Below are positions 7,624 to 15,096 of a stretch of 64,000 bases of DNA, in pieces (the first letter of the stretch is position 1; every line of letters starts with the position of its first letter). Below the pieces are notes generated by a model that saw only the letters and a program-made list of their open reading frames with translations, was not told the DNA's origin and made no database searches. Position numbers and translations under genes: made by a program. Origin of the DNA: Pontitalea aquivivens (GTDB taxonomy: Bacteria; Pseudomonadota; Alphaproteobacteria; Rhodobacterales; Rhodobacteraceae); contig NZ_JBKFEY010000004.1 in NCBI RefSeq assembly GCF_046507575.1, forward strand, positions 1 to 64,000, written 5' to 3'.

Positions 7624-7645
7624 GGGCGGCGGTCACCCGCCGCCC
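7624..7645 (+). other. Perfect hairpin between amiE and amiB
   Basis: GGGCGGCGG (7624-7632), loop TCAC, CCGCCGCCC (7637-7645): a perfect 9-bp GC stem starting 15 bases after the amiE stop. It is followed by ATCTTTCC, not a clean T run, so it is either a weak attenuator lowering amiB-C-R expression relative to amiE or an mRNA stabiliser for amiE. Confidence 0.6.
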
Positions 7646-7715
7646 ATCTTTCCAGGCGGATCAACGCCACCACCTTACCGGCGGGCAGCCCCGCCCCTGA
7701 AGGAGACCGCAGCCG

Positions 7716-8855
7716 ATGCCGTTTCTCAACGACATGCTGGCCGATACCGAACGCCGCAAGCGCGATGCAGACGCCCTCAAGACCGAGACGCTGGCCGAGG
7801 ATGACGTGGTGTCTGCCCATCGGGTCGCCGCCACCGGCCTTGACAGCCGCTTCCGCTTTGACGTCGATCTGATCGCCGACCACCTGCGGCGTGAGATCAT
7901 AGGCCAGCCCCATGCCGTCGAGTCGATCATCGACATGCTGCGCATCGTCCGTGCCGATATCGCCGATCCGCGCCGCCCGCTTTATACCTCGCTCTTGCTC
8001 GGGCCGACTGGCGTCGGCAAGACGGAAATCGTGCGTGTGCTGGCCCGGTCCATTCACGGCGATGCCGATGCGCTGTGCCGGGTGGACATGAACACCCTGT
8101 CACAGGAACATTACGCTGCCGCGATTTCGGGCGCGCCGCCGGGCTATGTCGGCTCGAAAGAGGGGCGCACGATCCTTGATCAAAGCAAGATCGAGGGCAG
8201 CATCGGCAAGCCCGGAATCGTCTTGTTTGATGAGTTGGAGAAGGCAAGCCCCGAAGTTGTGCTGTCGCTTCTCAACATCTTCGACAATGGCATACTGACC
8301 ACCGCGTCGGGCGAAAGGACCTATTCCTTCCGCAACGCCATCATCTTCATGACTTCAAACCTTGGCGCCGAACAGCTGCGCCGCGAGGCCGAGACACAGC
8401 ACAGCGTCTGGCACCGGCTACGTCCGGGCGGGGCGAAAAACCACCGCGCACGGGCCGAAGAGATTGCACAAAAGGCACTGCTTGCGCGGTTCCCGCCCGA
8501 ATTCGTCAACCGTATCGACCATGTCGAGGTCTTCGACTGGATCGACCAGTCGGATGTGCAGACCCTTGTCGGGCTGGAACTGGACAAGCTGAACCGGCGT
8601 CTTGCCAAGCACATGTGCAAGGTCGAACTTGCCCCCAGCTTGCGTAACCACATTGGCCGGGTCGGCTTTGACCGGCAGTTTGGCGCGCGATCACTACGTC
8701 GGGCCGTGCGCAAATTTGTCGAGATCCCCGTCGCCCGCCATTTGCTGAACCAACCATCCACCGCATTGGTCGACCGGCGCACCTATATCGCAGAGTTGCG
8801 TCAGGGCGAAGTCTGGTTCAGGATTGAAGATCTTACGGGGCAGGGCTCGGAATGA
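7716..8855 (+). CDS. amiB: AmiB, ClpB-like AAA+ ATPase of amidase operon
   Basis: AmiB has 379 residues and corresponds to one AAA+ module of the Clp/HSP100 type. Visible motifs are Walker A GPTGVGKT (96-103), a pore-loop segment PPGYVGSKEG (141-150), Walker B IVLFDELEKA (168-177), sensor 1 TSNLG (213-217) and a C-terminal sensor 2 FGARSLRRAV. In Pseudomonas the amiB product lies between amiE and amiC and is described as a ClpB-like chaperone whose precise role is unclear. Retention of the aromatic pore loop suggests that it still threads protein substrates. AAGGAG lies before the ATG, and the stop overlaps amiC by ATGA. There is no N domain, middle domain or second ATPase ring. Confidence 0.9.
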   Translation: MPFLNDMLADTERRKRDADALKTETLAEDDVVSAHRVAATGLDSRFRFDVDLIADHLRREIIGQPHAVESIIDMLRIVRADIADPRRPLYTSLLLGPTGVGKTEIVRVLARSIHGDADALCRVDMNTLSQEHYAAAISGAPPGYVGSKEGRTILDQSKIEGSIGKPGIVLFDELEKASPEVVLSLLNIFDNGILTTASGERTYSFRNAIIFMTSNLGAEQLRREAETQHSVWHRLRPGGAKNHRARAEEIAQKALLARFPPEFVNRIDHVEVFDWIDQSDVQTLVGLELDKLNRRLAKHMCKVELAPSLRNHIGRVGFDRQFGARSLRRAVRKFVEIPVARHLLNQPSTALVDRRTYIAELRQGEVWFRIEDLTGQGSE

Positions 8856-10027
8856 TGAAAATTGCGCGCGAGGACAGCTGGAAACTTGGCGTCCTGTTTT
8901 CGGAAACCGGGGCCACTGCGGTCATCGAACAATCGCAGAAAAATGGCGCGCTGCTGGCGATAGAAGAGATCAATGCCGCGGGTGGTGTCGCTGGCCGTCC
9001 GATCGAGGCCATCAGCTATGACCCCGGCTCTGTCCCGGCGGAATATGGCCGGCTTGCGGAAAAGCTGATCGTCGAGAACGGGGTGTCCGTTCTGGTGGGG
9101 TGCTACATGTCGTCGGCCCGCAAGGAAGTTCTGCCCGTCGTCGAACGGCGCAATGCGCTGTTTTTCTATCCGACACTTTATGAAGGCTTCGAATATTCGC
9201 CCAATGTCATTTACGGGGGGGCCTGCGCGAACCAGAACAGCGTGCCGCTGGCCAGCTATCTTCTGGAGAATTACGGCAGCCGGTTCTATTTTGTGGGTTC
9301 GGATTACATCTATCCGCGTGAATCCAACCGCGTCATGCGCAACATCTTGCGGCAGGGCGGCGGTGAAGTGGTCGGTGAACACTACCTGCCGATCACTGCC
9401 GGGGCGGATGCCTTCGACGCCATTCTTGTCGATATCGCCGAAAAACAGCCTGATGTCATCTTTTCGACCGTCGTTGGTGACAGCACGATCAGCTTTTATC
9501 GTGCCTATCACGAGGCCGGGCATGATGCGCGGGCCCGCCCGATCGCAAGCCTGACCACGAATGAAGCCGAGATTGCACGCATCGGTCCAGAAGCAGCTGT
9601 CGGCCATATCACCGCCGCGCCCTATTTCCGAACCGTTTGCACGCCCGAAAACCAGAAGTTTCTGGCCAGCTACAGCCGCAAGTTCGGTTCGGACGCGATG
9701 GTGACAAGCTGTTGTGAAAGCGCCTATTTCCAGGTTCATATGTTCGCGGCAGCATTGGAACGGGTTCGTACGTTGGACATAGACCAGTTGCGCGAAGCGC
9801 TTCTGGGTTCTACCTTCAATGCACCGCAGGGGCAGGTGAAGATTGATCCTGATAACAATCATACCTATCTGCATTCGCGGATCGGCAAGGTGGATGAATG
9901 CGGGGATTTCATCATCCAGCGCGAAGTTGTCCGCCCGATCAAGCCCGATCCCTATCTTGTTATTCCTGACCTGAACGACCGTGCATTCCGCTTGCGAAAT
10001 GCACCTGTCAGGGCACGCAAAAATTAA
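8852..10027 (+). CDS. amiC: AmiC, cytosolic amide sensor and negative regulator
   Basis: AmiC has the same type I binding-protein fold as the exported receptor at the start of the operon, but begins MMKIAREDSWKLGVLFSETG with no signal peptide, so it stays in the cytoplasm. It carries the paralogous YPTLYEG ligand signature. In Pseudomonas, AmiC without inducer holds AmiR in an inactive complex and amide binding lets AmiR go. Length 391 residues agrees with the known protein. The start codon overlaps the amiB stop (ATGA at 8852-8855). The neighbouring amiR strongly supports a regulatory rather than transport role. Confidence 0.93.
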   Translation: MMKIAREDSWKLGVLFSETGATAVIEQSQKNGALLAIEEINAAGGVAGRPIEAISYDPGSVPAEYGRLAEKLIVENGVSVLVGCYMSSARKEVLPVVERRNALFFYPTLYEGFEYSPNVIYGGACANQNSVPLASYLLENYGSRFYFVGSDYIYPRESNRVMRNILRQGGGEVVGEHYLPITAGADAFDAILVDIAEKQPDVIFSTVVGDSTISFYRAYHEAGHDARARPIASLTTNEAEIARIGPEAAVGHITAAPYFRTVCTPENQKFLASYSRKFGSDAMVTSCCESAYFQVHMFAAALERVRTLDIDQLREALLGSTFNAPQGQVKIDPDNNHTYLHSRIGKVDECGDFIIQREVVRPIKPDPYLVIPDLNDRAFRLRNAPVRARKN

Positions 10028-10058
10028 TCTCAGGAGGCGCGGTGGGGAGAAAACCGGC

Positions 10059-10079
10059 ATGTCCATGATCGTAAAATGA
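10059..10079 (+). CDS. Possible six-codon leader peptide coupled to amiR
   Basis: Between amiC and amiR a tiny frame encodes MSMIVK and stops with TGA at 10077-10079. GGGGAG lies nine bases before its ATG. Its stop codon overlaps the amiR start as ATGA. The amiR start itself has no ribosome site at the usual distance, so translation may reach amiR by termination-reinitiation. Too short to be recognised by homology; based only on layout. Confidence 0.4.
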   Translation: MSMIVK

Positions 10080-10681
10080 CCGATCTGATCACTAGCTTGC
10101 GCAGCTTGAGTGTGCTGGTTCTGCATCCGCGCGATTCGGATGCGGATGATCTGATCCAGCAGTTGAACCGCATCGGATGCAGCGTCGAAACGATCTGGCC
10201 ACCGCCCGAGACCCTGCCTGCCTCTGTCGATGTGGTGTTTGTTGAGATCAAGGAGGCGATCTCGCCGGTGTTGACGCGGCTTTTGTCGCCGCGTCCCGAT
10301 CAGCGCCCGACCCTGATTGGGGTAATCGCCTATGAAAACCCCTCGGTTCTTGCAGGCATCCTGGAACTGGACGTGCAGGCGGTGATCAGCAAGCCGTTGC
10401 GGGCCTTTGGGGTGATGAGCTCTATCTTGATGGCGCGACGTGTCTGGGAACGCCAACGCGAAGCGCTGCGCGCCGAGGAGAAGCTGCGCCAGAAGCTTGA
10501 GCAGGTGCAGATCATCACCGAGGCCAAGTTTATTCTGATGCGACACCATGGCATCGATGAAAATGAGGCCTACAAGATCATCCGCAGCCACGCGATGGCG
10601 CGCCGTTCATCGACTGTCGATATTGCCAATGCGATCATAAATGCCGACGGGTTGCTAAGTACCCTCAAGGTCAAGAAGTAA
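10076..10681 (+). CDS. amiR: AmiR, ANTAR-domain transcription antiterminator
   Basis: AmiR has 201 residues: an N-terminal pseudo-receiver domain (about 1-120, without the phosphorylatable aspartate set of true receivers), a coiled coil (about 120-150, WERQREALRAEEKLRQKLEQ) and a C-terminal three-helix ANTAR RNA-binding domain (about 150-195, with AKFILMRHHGIDENEAYKII). In Pseudomonas AmiR binds the leader of its own operon and prevents termination when amide releases it from AmiC. A leader with matching hairpins lies at 1566-1649. The same frame has a stop (the amiC stop) at 10025-10027 and no other start codon before 10076, which fixes the start. Confidence 0.93.
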   Translation: MTDLITSLRSLSVLVLHPRDSDADDLIQQLNRIGCSVETIWPPPETLPASVDVVFVEIKEAISPVLTRLLSPRPDQRPTLIGVIAYENPSVLAGILELDVQAVISKPLRAFGVMSSILMARRVWERQREALRAEEKLRQKLEQVQIITEAKFILMRHHGIDENEAYKIIRSHAMARRSSTVDIANAIINADGLLSTLKVKK

Positions 10682-10997
10682 ACCTGTGCGATACGTCGGC
10701 ACGGCGGCCATCCCGCGTCCGGTCTTTGCGCGGGATGCCACGGTGCGTCCCTTGCCGCTGATCCGCCTCGGGCACCAGCAGGCTTGGGACCCGGCGGCGA
10801 TAGATGAACGGCAGGCGCAGTCCCGTGCGTCGTTTCCATTCACTTGTGGTGATGCGCCTGCCGCAGGTGGATTTGCCCGCAGGCCGGAACGGGGATGGCC
10901 GGCCAGAAGCCTTCGCGTGACAGGATCAACTGCCCTGTGTCAGGTGCGCCGACGGTCACCGACCACGCAAAAGGCCGGTTCCCTGAAACCTGCGATG
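10682..10997. other. Gene-free stretch with an open minus-strand remnant
   Basis: This 316-base gap between convergent amiR and the GntR-type gene has no complete gene. On the minus strand, a frame without start codon (about 10995 down to the TGA at 10840-10842) reads RPFAWSVTVGAPDTGQLIL and then SREGFWPAIPVPACGQ, which has protein-like composition unlike a shadow frame but no family I can name. It may be the tail of a decayed gene. Confidence 0.35.
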
Positions 10998-11687
10998 TCA
11001 GATGGGAATGCTATCCTTCGTGCAGTGCAGCATCTGCCGCCCCGACCGGATCGAGCCGTCTTCGATGTCCCGTTCGATCGCGGCGCACAGGCCGGGCAGG
11101 TCGCGTTTGTGCATGGCATCCAGCATTTCCTTGTGGCGATCGATGACATAGGTCCGGTCAATATCCTCGATCACGCGGCGCTGGAACGGGCCCAGCTGCA
11201 GCCAGATGCTTTCGATCAACGGCATCACCGTCTGATGCGGGTTGAGGCAGTAGAGCAGGCGGTGGAACTGGTGGTTCATCCGCGTCAGCGCGTCCAGATC
11301 GCGGCTTTTGACGGCGCCATCCATCCGTGCGTCCAGCCGCGCCATCGTGTCGATTGTGACATCGGACAGGTAGGCAAAGGCGCGCGTTGCTGCGTGGGTT
11401 TCCAGCGCAAGACGCAGCTGTGCCAGTTCCTCAAACCGGCCGGGGGTCATTTCGGGTACCCGCAACCGCCTGTTTTCAAGAACCTCAAGCGCATGTTCGC
11501 TTGACAGCCGGCGCACCGCCTCGCGGATCGGGGTAGGGCTCAGGCCAAGCTGTTCGGCAAGGCCCCGAAAGGTCAGCGCCGTCCTGGGGCGCAGGGCCCC
11601 CACCATGATCGCATTGCGCAGCCGGAAATAGGCATAGTCCTGGGTGGTCATGTCGGCGCTGCGCGGGATGTCGGGGATCTGGATCAT
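10998..11687 (-). CDS. GntR/FadR-family (FCD domain) transcriptional regulator
   Basis: The protein has 229 residues with an N-terminal winged helix (about 15-75; RNAIMVGALRPRTALTFRGL, then LGLSPTPIREAVRRL) and an all-helical FCD ligand-binding domain (about 85-215) in which Arg/His metal-ligand positions such as MNHQFHRLL are visible. Such regulators usually repress an adjacent catabolic operon until a small acid or amine ligand binds. It is divergent from a PuuB-like oxidase gene across a 118-base AT-rich spacer that contains two TATCACA repeats, so it probably controls that gene and itself. Ligand is unknown. Confidence 0.88.
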   Translation of the reverse strand: MIQIPDIPRSADMTTQDYAYFRLRNAIMVGALRPRTALTFRGLAEQLGLSPTPIREAVRRLSSEHALEVLENRRLRVPEMTPGRFEELAQLRLALETHAATRAFAYLSDVTIDTMARLDARMDGAVKSRDLDALTRMNHQFHRLLYCLNPHQTVMPLIESIWLQLGPFQRRVIEDIDRTYVIDRHKEMLDAMHKRDLPGLCAAIERDIEDGSIRSGRQMLHCTKDSIPI

Positions 11688-11731
11688 GTTTGTGCGGGGC
11701 GGCCGGATCTGTTGACTTGATGGCCAAAGTA

Positions 11732-11758
11732 TATCACAAAATAAAAAATGCTATCACA
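11732..11758. promoter_or_regulatory. Direct TATCACA repeats, candidate GntR operator
   Basis: TATCACA occurs at 11732-11738 and again at 11752-11758, exactly 20 bases (two helical turns) apart, in the only AT-rich part of the divergent spacer. A TATACT box for the leftward gene overlaps the first copy on the minus strand. The layout suits cooperative binding of a dimeric repressor to both promoters; the assignment is inferred. Confidence 0.4.
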
Positions 11759-11805
11759 TTTTGACGGTGCGGAAGAATGCCCCCGAATTGCAGTCAGGAG
11801 TCCCT

Positions 11806-13122
11806 ATGAACGCCACCGCACAGTCGCATCCCTATGCAGGCACCGGCGCGCATGTTGCCAGCTATTACGCGGCCTCGGCCAACCCGGCGCCCGACCGCCC
11901 GGCGCTGCAGGGCACGCATGAAACCGATATCTGCGTGGTTGGGGCCGGTTATTCGGGCTTGTCGACCGCACTGCACCTGGCGGAAAAGGGGCATAAGGTC
12001 ACCATCATCGAAGGCGCGCGCGTGGGCTGGGGGGCCTCGGGGCGCAATGGCGGGCAGATCGTGAACGGGCTGAACGCCAGCCTGCAGACCATCGGGCGCC
12101 GCTATGGTCAGGATACCGCGCGCTTTGTCGCGGGCCTTGTGCAAGAGGGGGGCGAGATCATCCGCGAACGGGTGCGCACCTACAACATCCAGTGTGACCT
12201 GAAAGACGGAAATGTCTTTGCCGCGCTGACGCAAAAGCAGATGCGCGACCTGGAAGAGCGCAAGGCGCTGTGGGAAAGCTATGGTCTGAAAAACCAGCGG
12301 ATGCTGTCGCGCGATGAAATGCGCCAGCATGCCAATTCCGATCTTTACGTTGGCGGGATGCTGGATGTCAGCGGTGGCCACATGCATCCGCTGAACCTGG
12401 CCCTGGGCGAGGCGGCGGCCTTTGAAAGCCTTGGCGGCAGGATCTTTGAAATGTCGCCGGTGACCTCGGTCGATACCAATGCCGCGCGGCCCGTGGTGAA
12501 TACGGCCCGGGGCAAGATCGTGTGCAAGACGCTTGTGCTGTGTGGCAATGCCTATCTGGGCCATGTGGTCCCGGCGCTGACCCCGCGGGTGATGCCGGTG
12601 TCCACGCAGATCATGGCAACGCGTCCGCTGGGCGCCGAACGCGCGCGCGACCTGATGCCCGCAGGCACCTGTATCGAGGATGTGCGTTATATCCTGGACT
12701 ATTATCGCATGTCGGCCGACCATCGGCTGCTGTTTGGGGGCGGCACGGTCTATGGCGGGGCCGACCCCAGGGATATCAAGGCCAAACTGTGGAAGAACCT
12801 GAAGAAGGTCTTTCCGCAGCTGGTCGGGACGGAAATCGAATTCGCCTGGTCGGGTAATTTCGCACTGTCCTTCAGCCGCGTGCCGCAGATGGGCCGGATC
12901 GGTGCCAATACCTATTTCGCCCATGGCTATTCCGGCCATGGCGTGACCGGATCGCATACCTTCGGGCGCATCCTGTCCGAGGCGATCAACGGCGATCTGT
13001 CCCGCTTTGACGTGTTCGCGGGCCTGCCCTGGATACCCTTCCCCGGCGGACGGATGTTGCGGGTTCCCTATTCGGTGATCGGGTCCTGGTGGTATGGCGC
13101 ACGCGACCGGCTGGGTATCTGA
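11806..13122 (+). CDS. FAD-dependent oxidoreductase, PuuB-like
   Basis: This 438-residue DAO-type flavoenzyme has the dinucleotide fold CVVGAGYSGLSTALHLAEKG (GAGYSG at 46-51), the GRNGGQIVNG motif that holds FAD, and a C-terminal HGYSGHGVTGSHTFGRILSE segment. It resembles gamma-glutamylputrescine oxidase and related amine oxidases. The ATG at 11806 follows CAGGAG; a longer frame from 11761 starts with a TTG and has no ribosome site. Its divergent GntR-type neighbour is the likely regulator. The glutamine-synthetase-like and aminotransferase genes at 33.3-36.0 kb would complete a gamma-glutamylated amine pathway, but the exact amine substrate is unproved. Confidence 0.85.
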   Translation: MNATAQSHPYAGTGAHVASYYAASANPAPDRPALQGTHETDICVVGAGYSGLSTALHLAEKGHKVTIIEGARVGWGASGRNGGQIVNGLNASLQTIGRRYGQDTARFVAGLVQEGGEIIRERVRTYNIQCDLKDGNVFAALTQKQMRDLEERKALWESYGLKNQRMLSRDEMRQHANSDLYVGGMLDVSGGHMHPLNLALGEAAAFESLGGRIFEMSPVTSVDTNAARPVVNTARGKIVCKTLVLCGNAYLGHVVPALTPRVMPVSTQIMATRPLGAERARDLMPAGTCIEDVRYILDYYRMSADHRLLFGGGTVYGGADPRDIKAKLWKNLKKVFPQLVGTEIEFAWSGNFALSFSRVPQMGRIGANTYFAHGYSGHGVTGSHTFGRILSEAINGDLSRFDVFAGLPWIPFPGGRMLRVPYSVIGSWWYGARDRLGI

Positions 13123-13246
13123 TCCCGTCGCGCCGGTGTCACCATATCTGCCCAAGCTTTCCCCACAGGGGACATAATCTGGCCCAGATTGCCCGCAAGA
13201 GTTGTGTTAACCAAAAGGTGTCGCAACCGGCAGGGCGGGGGGATGG

Positions 13247-13426
13247 ATGATGTTCATGCGCAGGTTACTGGTCCGTTTCGGCCTTGTGGCGGACCCCGCC
13301 GCGGGCGATGTTCTGGCCTCGCGTCTGGCGGCCCTTGCCCACGCGCAGCCGCGCCGCGCGCCCCGGCGGGCGCAGCCTTCGCCGTTTCGCGCCCCGGCGC
13401 GCGCGATGGCGGGCCGGACGCTGTAG
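13247..13426 (+). CDS. Small basic protein of 59 residues, unknown
   Basis: A short frame starts MMFMRRLLVRFGLVADP and ends at TAG 13424-13426, nine bases before the end of convergent mipZ. A GGGCGGGGGG stretch lies just before the start. It is arginine- and proline-rich after residue 30 with no motif I recognise. It could be a real small protein or a GC-rich chance frame. Confidence 0.4.
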   Translation: MMFMRRLLVRFGLVADPAAGDVLASRLAALAHAQPRRAPRRAQPSPFRAPARAMAGRTL

Positions 13427-13435
13427 GGCGACGGA

Positions 13436-14245
13436 TCAGAAGTTGATTTCAATCCCCGGCAGGTTCAGTTCCTTGATCAGGTCGCGCAGTTCCTGACGCG
13501 CGGCCACGTTCGAGATATTCAGGTTCTCCACCCCCACATCGCGCAGATCCAGCAGCGTCAGGCCGCGGGGGAACAGTTCGCGGAAGATCACGCGTTCGGA
13601 AAACCCGGGTGCCACGCGAAAGCCGATGCGCCTGGACAGCTGTTCCAGCGCGGCGCCGACCTTTTTCTTGTTGTGCATCTGCTGCGCGCCCAGGCGGTTG
13701 CGCAGCACGATCCAGTCGATGGGCTTCAGCCCGGCCCGCGCGCGCAACTGGCGCGCCGACCAGACCATCTCGGCATAGATCGACGGGCCGATCACCTTTG
13801 ATGTTTCCGGGTCGATCCGCGCCAGCAGGTCAAAGTCGATGAAGCTGTCATTCATCGGTGTGATCAGCGTGTCGGCCAGCGAATGGGCGACCTGGCTTAG
13901 CCGGGTGTGACTGCCGGGGCAGTCGATCAGGATGAAATCGCATTCCACTTCCAGCTCGGCCACGGCGGCGGCAAGGCGGCGGTCATAGGGGTTTTCACCG
14001 GGTTCGAGCGCCGCGGGGTCCGTCTCGGGCAGTTCGCGGTATTCGGGCGTCGGCAGGTCCAGCCCCTCACGCGCCATGAAGGCCAGGCGGTTTTCCACAT
14101 AGCGCCCAAAGCTGCGCTGGCGCAGGTCAAGATCCAGCGCGCCAACCTTCTTGCCCATGCGCGCCAGCGCCGTGGCCACATGCATGCAGGTGGTCGACTT
14201 GCCCGAACCGCCCTTTTCATTGCCCACAACGATGATATGCGCCAC
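13436..14245 (-). CDS. mipZ: MipZ-type division-plane positioning ATPase
   Basis: This ParA/MinD-superfamily ATPase of 269 residues has a deviant Walker A KGGSGKST (11-18), the LDLDLRQRSFGRYVENR segment, ILIDCPG, and TPMNDSFIDFDLL, all characteristic of MipZ rather than plasmid ParA proteins. MipZ forms gradients from the ParB-bound origin and blocks FtsZ assembly away from mid-cell in alphaproteobacteria. The start codon is GTG at 14243-14245. There is no ParB gene beside it, which is usual for mipZ. It is transcribed leftward and convergent with a small unknown frame. Confidence 0.9.
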   Translation of the reverse strand: MAHIIVVGNEKGGSGKSTTCMHVATALARMGKKVGALDLDLRQRSFGRYVENRLAFMAREGLDLPTPEYRELPETDPAALEPGENPYDRRLAAAVAELEVECDFILIDCPGSHTRLSQVAHSLADTLITPMNDSFIDFDLLARIDPETSKVIGPSIYAEMVWSARQLRARAGLKPIDWIVLRNRLGAQQMHNKKKVGAALEQLSRRIGFRVAPGFSERVIFRELFPRGLTLLDLRDVGVENLNISNVAARQELRDLIKELNLPGIEINF

Positions 14246-14389
14246 GTCCCGTACCCCTTTATCTCGCGCCTTCCTGGCGCGCGACGACTATAAGTGGAGG
14301 TGGCTAACGAAGGAAGAACGCCCGCGCAAGGGGGGGCAACGGGCGTCGGAAACAATGCGTTTCCGCAACAGGGGAAGGGGACGCAAACG

Positions 14390-14416
14390 AAAGGGCGCGC
14401 CACTGGCGCGCCCTTT
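14390..14416 (-). terminator. Terminator after rpmE
   Basis: AAAGGGCGCGCC and GGCGCGCCCTTT face each other with only a four-base loop, giving a perfect 11- to 12-bp stem. On the minus strand it is followed by CGTTTG. It lies 20 bases after the rpmE stop and should end the ribosomal-protein operon. Confidence 0.8.
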
Positions 14417-14436
14417 GCAGAAAACTGGCGGGGGGA

Positions 14437-14658
14437 TCAGAAGCCGAGGCCCGCGTATTTGTTCTTGAACCTGGACACGCGGCCCCCGGTGTCCATCAGC
14501 TTGGCCGAACCGCCGGTCCAGGCGGGATGTGCCAGCGGATCGATGTCCAGCGCCATCGTGTCGCCTTCCTTGCCCCAGGTCGACCGGGTCTGATAGGTCG
14601 AGCCGTCGGTCATCTTCACCGTGATGAAGTGGTATTCGGGATGGGTATCTGCTTTCAT
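14437..14658 (-). CDS. rpmE: 50S ribosomal protein L31
   Basis: This 73-residue protein is bL31, starting MKADTHPEYHFITVKMTDG. It contains no cysteine and so is the zinc-independent form. It lies 11 bases after rplS and is the last gene of the leftward operon before a strong terminator. Confidence 0.95.
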   Translation of the reverse strand: MKADTHPEYHFITVKMTDGSTYQTRSTWGKEGDTMALDIDPLAHPAWTGGSAKLMDTGGRVSRFKNKYAGLGF

Positions 14659-14669
14659 GGCCCCGCTCC

Positions 14670-15047
14670 TTACGCTTCGGCTTTGGGCTTGTAGTTGGTG
14701 ACCTCGGCGATACGGGCCGATTTGCCACGACGGTCGCGCAGGTAGTACAGTTTCGCGCGACGCACGCGGCCACGGCGGACCACTTCGATCGAGTCGATGT
14801 TGGTCGAATACAGCGGGAACACACGTTCCACGCCTTCACCGAAAGAAATCTTGCGCACGGTGAACGACGCCGCAATTGTGCTGCCGCCCTTGCGCGAGAT
14901 GCAGACGCCTTCATAGTTCTGCACGCGCGACCGGGTGCCTTCGGTCACCTTGTAACCGACGCGGATGGTGTCGCCGGCCTTGAAATCCGGAATTTTCTTG
15001 CCGAGGGCGGCGATCTGTTCCGCCTCGAGTTGTGCGATCAGGTTCAT
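14670..15047 (-). CDS. rplS: 50S ribosomal protein L19
   Basis: bL19 of 125 residues, with the typical start MNLIAQLEAEQIAALGKK and core RVGYKVTEGTRSRVQNYEGV. AAAGGA upstream of the ATG at 15047 fixes the start; the longer frame to 15140 is ignored because it runs into trmD. It stands in the conserved order rpsP-rimM-trmD-rplS, here with a short spacer of 49 bases after trmD. The C-terminal tail NYKPKAEA is slightly longer than in Escherichia coli, as usual for alphaproteobacteria. Confidence 0.96.
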   Translation of the reverse strand: MNLIAQLEAEQIAALGKKIPDFKAGDTIRVGYKVTEGTRSRVQNYEGVCISRKGGSTIAASFTVRKISFGEGVERVFPLYSTNIDSIEVVRRGRVRRAKLYYLRDRRGKSARIAEVTNYKPKAEA

Positions 15048-15096
15048 CGCTGGTCCTTTCATTGCTCGCGGTGGTTCCGCGAAGGTGTGCGCGCCC

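Noticed and set aside
8801..10591. 596-codon minus-strand open frame opposite amiC and amiR
   Set aside because: No domain recognisable and it spans two well-identified genes and their junction.
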